A stretch of DNA of 64,000 nt from Saccharophagus degradans 2-40 (GCF_000013665.1 NC_007912.1:806001-870000); one strand, 5' to 3'. Numbered from the stretch's first letter, positions 29,266 through 39,223 are shown. Made by a program: numbers and translations. The notes: generated by a model not told the origin, from the sequence alone.

Positions 29266-30042
29266 ATGAGCACCCTATTAACCGAAAGAGTTCTCGATGT
29301 TCGTCACTGGAATGACAATTTGTTTAGTTTTACCACTACGCGCAGCCCTAGCTTCCGCTTTCGCAATGGCCACTTCACTATGATGGGGTTGGCGCAGGAT
29401 AGCGGTCGGCCGCTGTTGCGCGCCTACTCAATTACTAGCGCTAACTATGAAGATACATTGGAGTTCTTCTCCATTAAAGTGCCCGATGGCCCGTTAACCT
29501 CGCAGTTACAGCATATCCAACCCGGTGATGAGGTACTGGTTAACAGCAAGTCCACGGGTACACTGGTGGCAGACAACCTATTGCCGGGTAAGAACCTGTA
29601 CTTAATAAGCACGGGTACGGGCTTGGCGCCGTTTATCAGTATTATTAAAGACCCAGAAATATACGAGCAATTTGATCGCATAGTGCTAACCCACGGTGTG
29701 CGCTACAAAAGTGAGCTGGCTTATCAAACCCTGATTAATGAGGAATTGCCGCAAAACGAATTTTTTGGCGATTTGGTAAAAGAAAAATTAGTGTATTACC
29801 CAACTGTTACCCGTGAGGCCTACATCAATAATGGGCGATTAACCGACCTGCTCGCATCTGGCCGTTTGGCGCGCGATGTTGGCTTGCCGCCTATCAACCC
29901 AGAAGACGATAGGTTTATGCTGTGCGGCAGCCCAAGCATGCTGAAGGACTTTTGCGGCATCTTGGATGTAAATGGCTTTAAGGAGGCGCGTGGTGGTAAA
30001 CCCGGCAGTTATGTTATTGAGCGCGCCTTTGTAGAAAGCTAA
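29266..30042 (+). CDS. fpr: Ferredoxin-NADP(+) reductase
   Basis: 258 residues, cytoplasmic FAD enzyme that exchanges electrons between NADPH and ferredoxin or flavodoxin, feeding Fe-S repair and oxidative-stress responses. FAD-binding motif RAYSITS near residue 53, second flavin contact region FFSIKVPDGPLTSQL, NADP motif STGTGLAPF near 120 and MLCGSPSM near 220; the chain ends YVIERAFVES as in the subclass of bacterial FPRs. GGAG before the ATG supports the start. Divergent from the FinR-like regulator that probably controls it. Confidence 0.95.
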   Translation: MSTLLTERVLDVRHWNDNLFSFTTTRSPSFRFRNGHFTMMGLAQDSGRPLLRAYSITSANYEDTLEFFSIKVPDGPLTSQLQHIQPGDEVLVNSKSTGTLVADNLLPGKNLYLISTGTGLAPFISIIKDPEIYEQFDRIVLTHGVRYKSELAYQTLINEELPQNEFFGDLVKEKLVYYPTVTREAYINNGRLTDLLASGRLARDVGLPPINPEDDRFMLCGSPSMLKDFCGILDVNGFKEARGGKPGSYVIERAFVES

Positions 30043-30333
30043 GCGTAAACAGGCTTTCTCTCCGTTTTTATGAGTGCTACAGGGTATGTGTGCGCTTACT
30101 ATTATAAGGTTTAAAGCAGCCCATTGGGCAACCATGGGGTGGTTGCTATTAAACTTCATATCCTGCTACTATCGCTCGCTATCATGCATTGAAGCCGCAT
30201 GAGCGCGAGCGCTCTGCCTGCCCAAACACGGCACTGTTTCGATGTGTAGAACACGCCCAAAGCGGCTAAGTGGAGAGAGCTTGCCCGCTTCTGGACTATT
30301 CCATAATTAAAATTCAATAAAAGATTTACCTAT

Positions 30334-31053
30334 ATGTCTACACAACTGTTGTTTTATAAAGAGCCTACCGTACTAGAAAAAGACAAGCACGCAGACCTTA
30401 CCTTCAAGCGCGAAGGTAGCTACTCATTTGCTTCTGCTATGAACTCTGCCCCTTTGGCGGGTGTTGAATTCACCCAAGCTTGTCACGATCACCCCATTTT
30501 GTTTGTTAAAAACGAAAAGTCTGGTTTTATCCCTGTTGTATTGCTGTCACTAAAGAAAGACAGCCACGATCTAGGTGATGACTGGGGCGGCAAATACGTC
30601 CCCGCTTTTATCCGCCGTTACCCTTTTGGTGTAACACCAGAAGGCGCAATTGTATTCGATAAAGAAGCGCCACACTTCTCTGGCGGCGGCGACGCTATTT
30701 TCGACGAAAACAAAGAACCTACCGAAACATTGAAGCAAATTGTTGGCTTTTTGCGCTCAGTAGACACAGGCTACGCAGAGACTGAAGAGTTTTGTCGTGC
30801 CCTTGCTGAAAAAGAAATTCTGCAACCGCTAAACCGCGCACTTAAATTTGGAGAACAGCAAGTAAACCTTACCGACCTTTACCGTGTAGACGAAGCAAAG
30901 CTGTACGAATTGGACGAAAAAGAATTGCACACATGGTTTAAAAACAAGTGGATTGCTTGGTGTCATTCACACCTTCACTCTTTGGCAGAGCTAAACGGTG
31001 TTGCTAAGCGCCATATGGATGCCCTAGAAGCACAAGCGCCAAAAGCTGAATAA
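30334..31053 (+). CDS. SapC family protein
   Basis: 239 residues, no signal peptide. The SapC-type domain spans most of the chain; HPILFVKNEKSGFIPVVLLS, KYVPAFIRRYPF and FKNKWIAWCHSHLHSLAEL are its clear blocks. The family is named after a Campylobacter surface-layer locus protein but its biochemical role is unknown; in marine bacteria it is often near TonB receptors. Here it stands alone with its own terminator. The ATG has no strong ribosome site; the next ATG is too far in to be preferred. Confidence 0.85.
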   Translation: MSTQLLFYKEPTVLEKDKHADLTFKREGSYSFASAMNSAPLAGVEFTQACHDHPILFVKNEKSGFIPVVLLSLKKDSHDLGDDWGGKYVPAFIRRYPFGVTPEGAIVFDKEAPHFSGGGDAIFDENKEPTETLKQIVGFLRSVDTGYAETEEFCRALAEKEILQPLNRALKFGEQQVNLTDLYRVDEAKLYELDEKELHTWFKNKWIAWCHSHLHSLAELNGVAKRHMDALEAQAPKAE

Positions 31054-31077
31054 CGCTTGTAGTTATCGATATACCCT

Positions 31078-31102
31078 AAAGCCGCATATTGCGGCTTTTT
31101 TT
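31078..31102 (+). terminator. Intrinsic terminator of the SapC gene
   Basis: GCCGCA and TGCGGC around TAT, preceded by AAA and followed by seven T, 25 bases after the stop codon. Confidence 0.92.
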
Positions 31103-31212
31103 ATGCCTAAAATATGATGCGCTGGCTTATTTACGTACAAATGGTGCTCGGAAATGGGGATAAAAAATGAAAGGTGCGATAAATCTATGCCGCTCGGTTG
31201 CCTAGCTAGCAA

Positions 31213-31353
31213 TGTCTCCTACACTTTAGAAGGAGCCCTTGTCGTTAGGGCGTTACTTTTAATAAAGCCAGCATTTGGAATATTCAGTGATAAGTGTCAG
31301 CAGACTAATGGCTAGCCAGTCTTCTACTAGTGTCTCCTGTTGTAAAGGGGAGG
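31213..31353 (+). promoter_or_regulatory. Leader with repeated anti-ribosome-site hairpin motif
   Basis: TGTCTCCT followed about ten bases later by a GGAG-type word occurs twice, at 31213-31235 and 31331-31353. In the second copy CTCC (31334-31337) can pair with GGAG (31349-31352), which is the ribosome site of the downstream GGDEF-EAL gene, so the start could be masked in the RNA. The pairing is only 4-5 bp. Confidence 0.3.
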
Positions 31354-31360
31354 TTTTTTA

Positions 31361-33928
31361 GTGGTAAAAGCTGTGGTTGGAGCGGGCTTGGGTGAACAGC
31401 CCGTGGATATTGCTGTACTTAGCCAAGCCGGCGACGTTGTATTTGTAAGCAAAGGCTGGCTTGCAGGCTTGCCCCTATTCAGCGATCAGGCAAGTGCGGT
31501 AGGTGAGCTAAAAGCACCTAAAATTGACTGGGTTGGCAATAACTTTTTCGCACTGTGTCGTGAGTTTATTGGCCCAAGTGTACAGTGGGTGGCGAAATCT
31601 TTTGGTGCGCAAGAAAATAGCTTAACCGATCACATCGAGGCGATGCTCGAATTGGTATTAAATGGCGCAGATACGCAGCATTGTTTTTACGCAATTGAAA
31701 AAAACGGCGTGCTTCAACATTATGAGCTTACCGCAGAGGCCTGCAGTAATACGGCGCTGGGGGCGGTTATCCGCCATCGAGCTCGGTCTAATTCAATTTT
31801 CCTGGCTGCGGGTATACCGCTAGATAGCAACTTCTACGAAGCGTTGTTCAACAATCTAGTAGACGGCATTATTTATCAAAACCTAGAGGGTTATATAGAG
31901 CTGGCGAATGAGGCCGCCCAAGAAATACTCGATTTTAAATTCGAAGGGAATAATCCCGATGAGCCAAATAAACAGTCGTTATTATCCGATTACTGGACGT
32001 TTTTAAATGAAGATGGCCAGAAGCTTTCACTTGCGGATAACCCCATTCTGCGCGTGCTAACAAAAGGCGCGGGGCTGCAAAACCTCACTTTGGGGGTGGT
32101 GCGCCCAGATAAAGAGTTGGTGTGGCTAAAACTAAACGTTGCCATTATTAATAGCCCCGATACCAATATTCCCCACGGTGTGCTCATTTCTTTTGTGAAT
32201 ATTACTGCAGAGACGGAAGCGCATACCGCATTAGAGAAGGCTTCAGAACGTTTGCGTTTGGCGCTAGATGGGGCGTCGATTGGTATTTGGGATTGGTATA
32301 TCTCCGACGCAGAAATGATTTGGGATGACCAAATGTACCGCCTTTATGGCATGGAGCCACGTCAGTACATATCTGTAAGAGAGGCGTGGGAGCATGTAGC
32401 CCACCCCGATGATAACCAGCGCGTGCTGGACGAGCTTGGTGAGTTACTTAAAACCAAGAAAGATACTATAAGCGAATTCCGCGTATTATTGCCCGATAAA
32501 TCTATTCGTCACCTGCGCGCCTATGCGCGTGCAGTGCTGGACGAAGACGGCCTCGTGCAGCGGGTAGTTGGGATGAACTGGGATGTAACCAAAGAAGTGG
32601 AGGCCGAAGAGCGCTTGGCGCATATTGCCTTTACTGATGAGCTTACCTCACTGCCTAACCGGTTAGCGTTTAGCAAAAAACTAAAAAACACCATGAAGCT
32701 TGCCGAGAAATACCACGGCAAGGTGGCAATGTTAATTGTAGATTTAGATCACTTTAAAGATATTAATGATAGTTACGGTCACCCAGTGGGCGACTCACTA
32801 ATTTGTGAAGTTGTTACGCGTTTAAAAGAAGTGCTTGTGGGTGATGAGTATTTGGCGCGCATTGGTGGCGATGAATTTGCGCTTATTTTAGATAACGTAC
32901 GTTCACATGATGCCGCCTTGCATTATAGCCGGCGCATTCAGAAAATAATGGCCGAGCCTATTTATCTAATGGAAGGGCCTGTCGTTAATGCGCGGGTTTC
33001 CATGGGGGTGGCACTGTTCCCCGATGACGGTGAGGATGCAGTTGCCCTTATTAAAGCTGCAGATCTGGCCATGCATCAGGCCAAAAAAAGTGGTCGCAAT
33101 ACGGTATTGCCATACAAGCAAGAGTACTCTTCGTCGTTAGAGAAAAAAATATTCTTGGAAGAAGAGCTGCGCTCTGCCATTCGCGACGAAGAATTAATGC
33201 TGTATTACCAGCCCATTATTGATTTAAGCACAGAAAAAATCGTGGGCTGTGAAGCTTTGTTGCGCTGGATAGATCGCGCAGGCAAGTTCGTCTCGCCGGT
33301 AGATTTTATTCCCGTTGCCGAAGAGAGCGGCCTAATTTACGAATTGGGCAACTGGATTAATGCCACCGCCTTTAAACAGCTCAAGCTATGGCAAACCTTG
33401 CATACCGATATGAAATACATTTCGGTGAATGTTTCGCCTCACCAGTTGCAAAACGCAGACTTTGTAAAAGATATTCAGCGCTTACTCGATATACACAATG
33501 TTGATCCACGCCATATTCAGCTAGAAATTACCGAGGGAACGTTTTTACAAGAGTCGCTAAATACCCAAAGCCAATTGCGCATACTTGGCGAGATGGGTTT
33601 TAGGTTGGCTATTGATGATTTTGGTACGGGTTATTCGTCGCTAGCGTATTTAAAACGCTTTGCGGTAGATGTAATTAAAATTGATCGCAGCTTTGTTATG
33701 GATTTAGAAGACGACCCTGCCGATAGAGATATTGTAAAAGCGATTATTGCAATGACTACAAGCTTAGGGTTCGATACGCTAGTTGAAGGCGTAGAAACCC
33801 GAGAGCAATCGCTAATAGTGGGGGCGCTTGGGTGTGGCTACGGGCAGGGTTACCTGTACGGTAAGCCCACCTTTGCCGATGATTACGCCGAGCAATATAT
33901 AGGGTTAAAGTCTGTCGCAAACCGCTAA
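31361..33928 (+). CDS. PAS-GGDEF-EAL c-di-GMP signalling protein (GTG start)
   Basis: 855 residues, no obvious membrane segment. An N-terminal region of about 160 residues is unassigned; two PAS domains follow (about 165-290, and about 298-420 of PAS_3 type, IGIWDWYISDAEMIWDDQMY), then GGDEF (about 430-590, RIGGDEFALIL at about 502) and EAL (about 600-850, CEALLRW at about 630, DDFGTGYSSLAYLKRF). Both active-site motifs are intact, so it may make c-di-GMP, degrade it, or switch. No RxxD inhibition site precedes GGDEF. The GTG start is supported by GGGGAGG eight bases upstream. It converges with the malic enzyme gene, 11 bases apart. Confidence 0.93.
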   Translation: MVKAVVGAGLGEQPVDIAVLSQAGDVVFVSKGWLAGLPLFSDQASAVGELKAPKIDWVGNNFFALCREFIGPSVQWVAKSFGAQENSLTDHIEAMLELVLNGADTQHCFYAIEKNGVLQHYELTAEACSNTALGAVIRHRARSNSIFLAAGIPLDSNFYEALFNNLVDGIIYQNLEGYIELANEAAQEILDFKFEGNNPDEPNKQSLLSDYWTFLNEDGQKLSLADNPILRVLTKGAGLQNLTLGVVRPDKELVWLKLNVAIINSPDTNIPHGVLISFVNITAETEAHTALEKASERLRLALDGASIGIWDWYISDAEMIWDDQMYRLYGMEPRQYISVREAWEHVAHPDDNQRVLDELGELLKTKKDTISEFRVLLPDKSIRHLRAYARAVLDEDGLVQRVVGMNWDVTKEVEAEERLAHIAFTDELTSLPNRLAFSKKLKNTMKLAEKYHGKVAMLIVDLDHFKDINDSYGHPVGDSLICEVVTRLKEVLVGDEYLARIGGDEFALILDNVRSHDAALHYSRRIQKIMAEPIYLMEGPVVNARVSMGVALFPDDGEDAVALIKAADLAMHQAKKSGRNTVLPYKQEYSSSLEKKIFLEEELRSAIRDEELMLYYQPIIDLSTEKIVGCEALLRWIDRAGKFVSPVDFIPVAEESGLIYELGNWINATAFKQLKLWQTLHTDMKYISVNVSPHQLQNADFVKDIQRLLDIHNVDPRHIQLEITEGTFLQESLNTQSQLRILGEMGFRLAIDDFGTGYSSLAYLKRFAVDVIKIDRSFVMDLEDDPADRDIVKAIIAMTTSLGFDTLVEGVETREQSLIVGALGCGYGQGYLYGKPTFADDYAEQYIGLKSVANR

Positions 33929-33939
33929 CTTAACCGTTG

Positions 33940-35547
33940 TTAGTAAAGCGGGTCGTAAAGCTCTGCAGTTAATAATTCCTCGAAATTTTCCGGCACGGGT
34001 TCAGATGTTAAGCCTGTGCGTTCTGCATCGCGGGCAACCGCTGCAGCAATTTTTACCGACACGTTTCTAATCTCATCTAAAGGAGGGTACAAGCAGCCGT
34101 GTTGGATCTGCTTGTCGGAAACGCTGCCAGCTAATTCTTGCGCGGCAGTAATAAGTTGGTCGTCGGTAATACGCGTAATTTTACCGTGAATAGCGCCCAA
34201 GCCTAAACCGGGAAAAATATAGGCGTTATTGCCTTGCCCTGGCACTTTAATTTCACCATTTATATGTACCACATCAAACGGGCTACCACTTGCAAAAATT
34301 GCGCGGCCATCGGAAAACTTATAAGCATCTTCCGCTGTGCATTCGGCCTTTGATGTGGGGTTGGAAAGCGCAAAAATTGTAGGGTTTCTGTGGCAGCTTG
34401 CAACAGTGTGAATAATCTCTTCTGTAAACACGCCAGCGGTACCCGAGGCGCCGATCAGGGCGTTGGGTTTTATTGTATCGATTGCTTGCTTTAGGTCCAT
34501 GGGCGGCATGTTGGCAGCAAAAGGTGCCACATGGCCGGGTAGATCATCGCGACATTGGGTAACTAAGCCTTTGCGGTCTATAAAAAATAGGCGCGCGCGC
34601 GCTTCGTCGGTGGTTATACCTTCGCGCTCTAATGCCGTGGTAAGCAGGTGGCCAATACCGGTTGCAGCCGAGCCGGCCCCTAAAAATAAGAAGCGCTGTT
34701 CTTGCAAGGGTATTTTAGAAATGCGAGTTGTAGCCATTAGGCCTGCAAGCACAACAGAAGCGGTGCCTTGAATATCGTCATTAAAGCACAGTAGCTGATC
34801 GCGATATTTTTCCAACAAGTTTACGGCATTGCCGGTGGCAAAATCTTCAAATTGCAGCAGCGCATTGGGGAATTGCTTTTCAACCGCGCGCACAAACTCT
34901 TCTAAAAAGTCGTCATATTCGCTACCGCGTTTTCTTGGCTCGGGTACACCTAAATAGAGTGGATCGTTGCGAATGCTTTCGTTGTTGGTGCCAAGGTCTA
35001 GCATAATAGGTAGGCACTGCTCGGGCTTTACCCCAGCGCAGGCGCAATAAAGGGCGAGTTTACCTATAGGAATACCCATGCCGTTTGCGCCTAAATCGCC
35101 CAAGCCTAATATGCGTTCGCCATCGGTTACCACAATAAGCCTTACATCTTGCTCTGGCCAATTGGCCAAGCGCTTTTGTATTAAGCCTTTGTCTGCATAG
35201 GAAAGATAAAACCCGCTGGTTTCACGAAAAATACTGGCAAATTCGAGACAGGCTTGACCAACCGTGGGGGTGTACACCAATGGCATAAGCTCTTTGGTAT
35301 GATCGATAAGTAGGCGGTAATACAATCTTTCGTTGCGCTTTTGGAGTGCAGATAAAAATATATAGCGGTCTATATCAGATTCTTTGCGCCGAATACTCGA
35401 TAATGCGCGTTCTACCTGCTCCTTCATTGTGCTTACATGTGGTGGAAGTAGGCCACTAAGCCCAAGTTCTTCTCTTTCTTCAAGTGTGAAAGCTGTCCCC
35501 TTATTGAGGCGCGCGTTATTGAGTAGTTCGTGAACCTTGAGCGTCAT
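33940..35547 (-). CDS. NAD-type malic enzyme
   Basis: 535 residues, cytoplasmic. Oxidative decarboxylation of malate to pyruvate and CO2. The catalytic tyrosine block MPLVYTPTVGQACLEF, the metal/lysine block LGLGDLGANGMGIPIGKLA, FNDDIQGTASVVLAG and the dinucleotide fold FLFLGAGSAATGIG are all present; FALSNPTSKAECTAEDAY is a typical late motif. The full-length SfcA/MaeA-like form without a phosphotransacetylase extension suggests the NAD-linked type, but cofactor choice is inferred. It stands alone in the reverse direction. Confidence 0.93.
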   Translation of the reverse strand: MTLKVHELLNNARLNKGTAFTLEEREELGLSGLLPPHVSTMKEQVERALSSIRRKESDIDRYIFLSALQKRNERLYYRLLIDHTKELMPLVYTPTVGQACLEFASIFRETSGFYLSYADKGLIQKRLANWPEQDVRLIVVTDGERILGLGDLGANGMGIPIGKLALYCACAGVKPEQCLPIMLDLGTNNESIRNDPLYLGVPEPRKRGSEYDDFLEEFVRAVEKQFPNALLQFEDFATGNAVNLLEKYRDQLLCFNDDIQGTASVVLAGLMATTRISKIPLQEQRFLFLGAGSAATGIGHLLTTALEREGITTDEARARLFFIDRKGLVTQCRDDLPGHVAPFAANMPPMDLKQAIDTIKPNALIGASGTAGVFTEEIIHTVASCHRNPTIFALSNPTSKAECTAEDAYKFSDGRAIFASGSPFDVVHINGEIKVPGQGNNAYIFPGLGLGAIHGKITRITDDQLITAAQELAGSVSDKQIQHGCLYPPLDEIRNVSVKIAAAVARDAERTGLTSEPVPENFEELLTAELYDPLY

Positions 35548-35940
35548 TCTGGGGCTATCCTATTCAAAATAATTACATGTTAAGTATAGTGGGCGCGGCT
35601 GATATGTGCGGCTTACCTTAACCAAAGCACACTTTGGTGTTGTGGGCGCTACGCTAAAATTACTTGGCCACGCTTAAAGTAGCAAGATTAAAGCCATTTA
35701 TACATGTTTCTGCTTTGGGGAGGTACCAAAGCATTAAGTCAGCCTAGAGTTATTACGTATAAGAGGATAGCAGAGTAGGCGATTGTGGCGCACTATTCGT
35801 TAATCATTGGGTGGTAACTTCTCCTGCGGAAATTTGCATGGGGTATATACTTATTACTACCGGCTAATTGCCATTGCTAAACTTTGGTATGTTGCAGGTG
35901 TTTTTATTACCCCCCTATGGTGGGTGACCGGAGGCGCGGC
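35548..35940. other. Divergent promoter region, malic enzyme / sensor kinase
   Basis: 393 bases without a supported gene. The reading frame upstream of 35941 is open back to a TTG at 35884, but the strong GGAGG at 35930-35934 places the kinase start at 35941. No operator was recognised. Confidence 0.4.
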
Positions 35941-38673
35941 TTGATAGACGCATTGTTACAATTTTTTAGCGAAGAATATATGCCCCACGGGCATTGCTAC
36001 TTATGGCGCCCAGATATTCTTTGGACACATGTCGTATCCGATAGTGTGATTGCGATCGCTTATTTCAGTATCCCGTTGGGTTTGGTGTACCTTAAAAAGA
36101 AACGCTCAGACATTCAATTTAGTTGGCTGTTGGTACTCTTCTCGTCGTTTATTTTGTTGTGTGGCCTTACTCACGTTTACAGTATTTACAATATTTGGGT
36201 GGGTAGTTACGGCGGCCAAGGTGTGCTTAAAGCTATTACCGCGCTGGCATCAATAGGTACTGCGTTTGCGCTTATTCATGTTCTACCGAAAGTCGCCACC
36301 ATTCCCACAACAGAAGAGCTTGCAGAGGCGCGTGAAAGCGCTAGCCAAGAAACAATTCGCCGAATTCAATTAGAAGCGGCACACCGAGAAGAAGCGCATT
36401 TGCGCGAAGCAACCAATGCTTCACCTGTAGGGTTATTGGTGTCCGATGAGCGAGGGAATATAACTCTTGCCAACAACGCTCTCGCAGAGCTGTTTGGCTA
36501 CGACGCAAGTGAGCTGAATGGTCAATCTATTAATATGCTAATTGATGCAGAGACGAGTCAGCATCACGGCAAATTGGTAGGTCAATTCCTCGAATCCGAA
36601 GAAACAAGTCGTGTAATGGCGTCGGGGCGTGTTGTTTCGGGCGTACGTAAAGATGGTGCCAAAATACCCGTAGATATTCGCCTAGCGAAGCGAGAATCGG
36701 AGGGCGAAGTACGCATTTTTGCTGCTGTTACCGATCTATCAGAAAAGCTGGCTGCGCAGGAGGAGATCCGCGAAGCCAATATGCGTTTTGAGCGCATCAC
36801 CAAAGCCACCCAAGAAGGCTTGTGGGAATGGAATATCGAGACTAATACTATGTGGTGGTCGACAGTTGCATGGCAGCTACTTGGCTATAACGAGACCAGC
36901 AGTCACGCTTCAATGGACCAATGGTTAACCCATTTACGCAGCGATTTTCGTCATTCCATTAACGCGGCATTGCAGGATCATTTGCAGCGGGGCCTGCCAT
37001 TTGACGAAGAGTGCGTCGTAACAACATTGAGTGGTGAAGAGCGCTGGATTCACATTTTTGGCAACAGTGTATACGATAAGTCTGGGCAGCCGATTGTTAT
37101 GTCTGGGGCCATGCAGGATATTCAGCTGCGCAAAGACATGGAGCTAGTACTGCGAGAAAAATCACAATTCTTAGAATCTATTTTTCAGGGTACGTCTTAC
37201 AGTGTATTTGTGCTCGATGCGGATAAACAAGGCACGTTGCGGTATTCTGCTTTTAATAACGCGGTGGAGCAGCTAACAGGGATTGCCGCCGCCGAGTGCT
37301 TAGGTAAAACGCCTCTCGATTTGGCGCCTGATTATGTGCCAGAAAAAACTGCGCAAGAAATACAATCGCGCTACAACCTGTGCTATATGAGTAAGCGTCC
37401 AAGCAGTTATGTTGAGACGATAGAATTTAAGGGGCGTGTCACCTGGTGGAAAACAGCATTATTTCCCTTGTTAGATAATGAAAATAGGGTTTACCGCATA
37501 ATTGGCTCGTCTACAGATATCACAGATTTAAAACATGCAGAGCAAAAGTTAACTGAACGCGAATCGTTTTTAAAAAATGTGGTCGATCTGTCAATTAGTG
37601 GTTTGTATATCTTTAATTTAAAAACCAATGTCAATACTTTTATCAACAATCAGTACACCCGTATTACGGGTTATACATTGGAGGATTTACGTTCTAAATC
37701 CGATTTAATGCAATACTTTCATTCTGAAGAACAACAGTTAATCATTGATCATATAGAGCGAGTGATTGTAAGTCGTGAAGGTGAAGTGCAAGAGCTAGAG
37801 TACCGTTTTAAACACAAAAATGGTCGCTGGATCTGGTGCCGGTCTTTCGATGCGGTTTTTTCACGTGACGAAGAGGGCAAACCCATTGAAATGATCGGCA
37901 CGTTTATTGATGTTACATCTATTAAGGAATATGCGCGTCGTTTGGAAAAGTCCAATGAAGAGTTAGAGCGATTTGTGTATGTTGCCTCGCACGATTTGCA
38001 AGAGCCACTGCGTAAAGTAATTGCTTTTTCTTCTCATTTAGAGAGCAATATTAAGCGTGAGCAGTTAAGTGATGAGGATTGGTTTGTACTAGGGCGTATT
38101 GTCGATGGCGCATCTAGAATGCGCGATCTGATCACCGACATGCTAAGGCTATCGCACGTTACCAAAGCAGAGCTCAAGCTGGAAGAGGTTGAGCTAGAGA
38201 ATATGGTCGAGAGTACGCGAGATATGCTGGCTGCTGAAATATTAGAAACCCATGCAAGTGTAGAATTACGATATTCTCAAAAGGTTTATGTCGACAGGGC
38301 GCTATTTATCCAATTGTTGCAAAATTTGGTGGGTAATGCCCTAAAGTACCGTCGTCCAGAGGTTCGCCCGCGTGTGGTTATAGAAGTTATCGACTATATT
38401 GATGAGAGTGGCGAAGTTTTTGATCAGGTAGTAATTAGTGATAACGGTTTAGGGTTTGACAATTCTCAAGCCAGTGATATTTTTCGACCGTTTAAGCGCT
38501 TGGTTACCCGTGCGACACACCCCGGGTCGGGTATTGGCTTGGCGATATGCGAGCAAATTGTCAAAGCACACAGGGGGAATATCACGGCGGAAGGGCGACC
38601 GAATGTTGGCGCAAGAATATACATAAACCTTCCCAAAAAGAATATAACGCTAGATACGCAAGCAAGCGTCTAG
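35941..38673 (+). CDS. Ethylene-receptor-like sensor histidine kinase with four PAS domains (TTG start)
   Basis: 910 residues, inner membrane. Residues about 25-115 form a three-helix domain like the plant ETR1 ethylene-binding domain: SDSVIAIAYFSIPL and LLCGLTH. Asp34, Tyr41, Ile44, Pro45, Cys74 and His78 fall at ETR1 positions 25, 32, 35, 36, 65 and 69 with a constant offset of nine, so the Cu(I) ligands Cys and His are kept; the ETR1 Glu38 position is Gly. A coiled coil leads into four PAS domains (about 155-270, 282-400, 411-535, 544-660), HisKA with phospho-His684 (VASHDLQEPLRKV) and HATPase (N box NLVGNALKY, DNGLGF, GSGIGLAI). GGAGG six bases before TTG 35941 fixes the start. Two response-regulator genes follow, the likely partners. 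Confidence 0.92.
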   Translation: MIDALLQFFSEEYMPHGHCYLWRPDILWTHVVSDSVIAIAYFSIPLGLVYLKKKRSDIQFSWLLVLFSSFILLCGLTHVYSIYNIWVGSYGGQGVLKAITALASIGTAFALIHVLPKVATIPTTEELAEARESASQETIRRIQLEAAHREEAHLREATNASPVGLLVSDERGNITLANNALAELFGYDASELNGQSINMLIDAETSQHHGKLVGQFLESEETSRVMASGRVVSGVRKDGAKIPVDIRLAKRESEGEVRIFAAVTDLSEKLAAQEEIREANMRFERITKATQEGLWEWNIETNTMWWSTVAWQLLGYNETSSHASMDQWLTHLRSDFRHSINAALQDHLQRGLPFDEECVVTTLSGEERWIHIFGNSVYDKSGQPIVMSGAMQDIQLRKDMELVLREKSQFLESIFQGTSYSVFVLDADKQGTLRYSAFNNAVEQLTGIAAAECLGKTPLDLAPDYVPEKTAQEIQSRYNLCYMSKRPSSYVETIEFKGRVTWWKTALFPLLDNENRVYRIIGSSTDITDLKHAEQKLTERESFLKNVVDLSISGLYIFNLKTNVNTFINNQYTRITGYTLEDLRSKSDLMQYFHSEEQQLIIDHIERVIVSREGEVQELEYRFKHKNGRWIWCRSFDAVFSRDEEGKPIEMIGTFIDVTSIKEYARRLEKSNEELERFVYVASHDLQEPLRKVIAFSSHLESNIKREQLSDEDWFVLGRIVDGASRMRDLITDMLRLSHVTKAELKLEEVELENMVESTRDMLAAEILETHASVELRYSQKVYVDRALFIQLLQNLVGNALKYRRPEVRPRVVIEVIDYIDESGEVFDQVVISDNGLGFDNSQASDIFRPFKRLVTRATHPGSGIGLAICEQIVKAHRGNITAEGRPNVGARIYINLPKKNITLDTQASV

Positions 38674-38766
38674 TGTAAACGGAGTGCCAAACTGCATGAG
38701 CAGTAAAGCATACAAAGTACAACAGCCAGTGGCGCGGGGCGCTAAATATTACGGTAAGGGCGTGCA

Positions 38767-39201
38767 ATGAGTGTAGATAAACGGTTCGTGGTATTAATCG
38801 TCGATGATGACGCCGACGATGTCTTTCTCGCTAGGGCTGCGGCTCAGCAGGCGGGAATTCCTGTCGAACTGATAAGCGTAGAAAACGGTGATGAGTTGTA
38901 CGGCTTTCTAAATCAGAAGGGGCGCTACGCAGGCGTGAGGCGGCCCGATTTAATTTTGTTGGACCTGAATATGCCCGTTATTGATGGGCGCCAAGTGTTG
39001 CAGGAGCTAAAGCAGCCGGATGGCGAATTTAGAAGTATTCCAATTGTTGTACACACTACATCGGGTAGCCCCGACGATGTGAAATTTTGCTACGAAGCGG
39101 GTGCTAACAGCTACCTCGTTAAGTCGGCGGACTTTAATCAGCTTAAAAGCGCCATGGATAACTTATTAAAATATTGGTTTGTTACGGTGTATCACCCCTA
39201 G
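38767..39201 (+). CDS. Single-domain response regulator (Rcp1-like)
   Basis: 144 residues, a lone REC domain. Acidic pocket VDDDADD, phospho-acceptor Asp in LLDLNMP, Thr/Ser in VVHTTSGS and conserved Lys in YLVKSAD. The long loop between the first helix and the acceptor (ENGDELYGFLNQKGRYAGV) is typical of regulators paired with phytochrome-type kinases, which matches the HDLQEPLR kinase just upstream. AAGGG before ATG. Sits 93 bases after the kinase and 22 bases before the REC-GGDEF gene, so all three are probably one signalling unit, this protein acting as phosphate shuttle or as a direct output. Confidence 0.92.
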   Translation: MSVDKRFVVLIVDDDADDVFLARAAAQQAGIPVELISVENGDELYGFLNQKGRYAGVRRPDLILLDLNMPVIDGRQVLQELKQPDGEFRSIPIVVHTTSGSPDDVKFCYEAGANSYLVKSADFNQLKSAMDNLLKYWFVTVYHP

Positions 39202-39223
39202 GGCTCCTTGGAGCAAGTCGTTT

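Noticed and set aside
31054-31360. Possible c-di-GMP riboswitch before the GGDEF-EAL gene
   Set aside because: The conserved core (CACG, GGGCAAA and GAAAG blocks) is not present.
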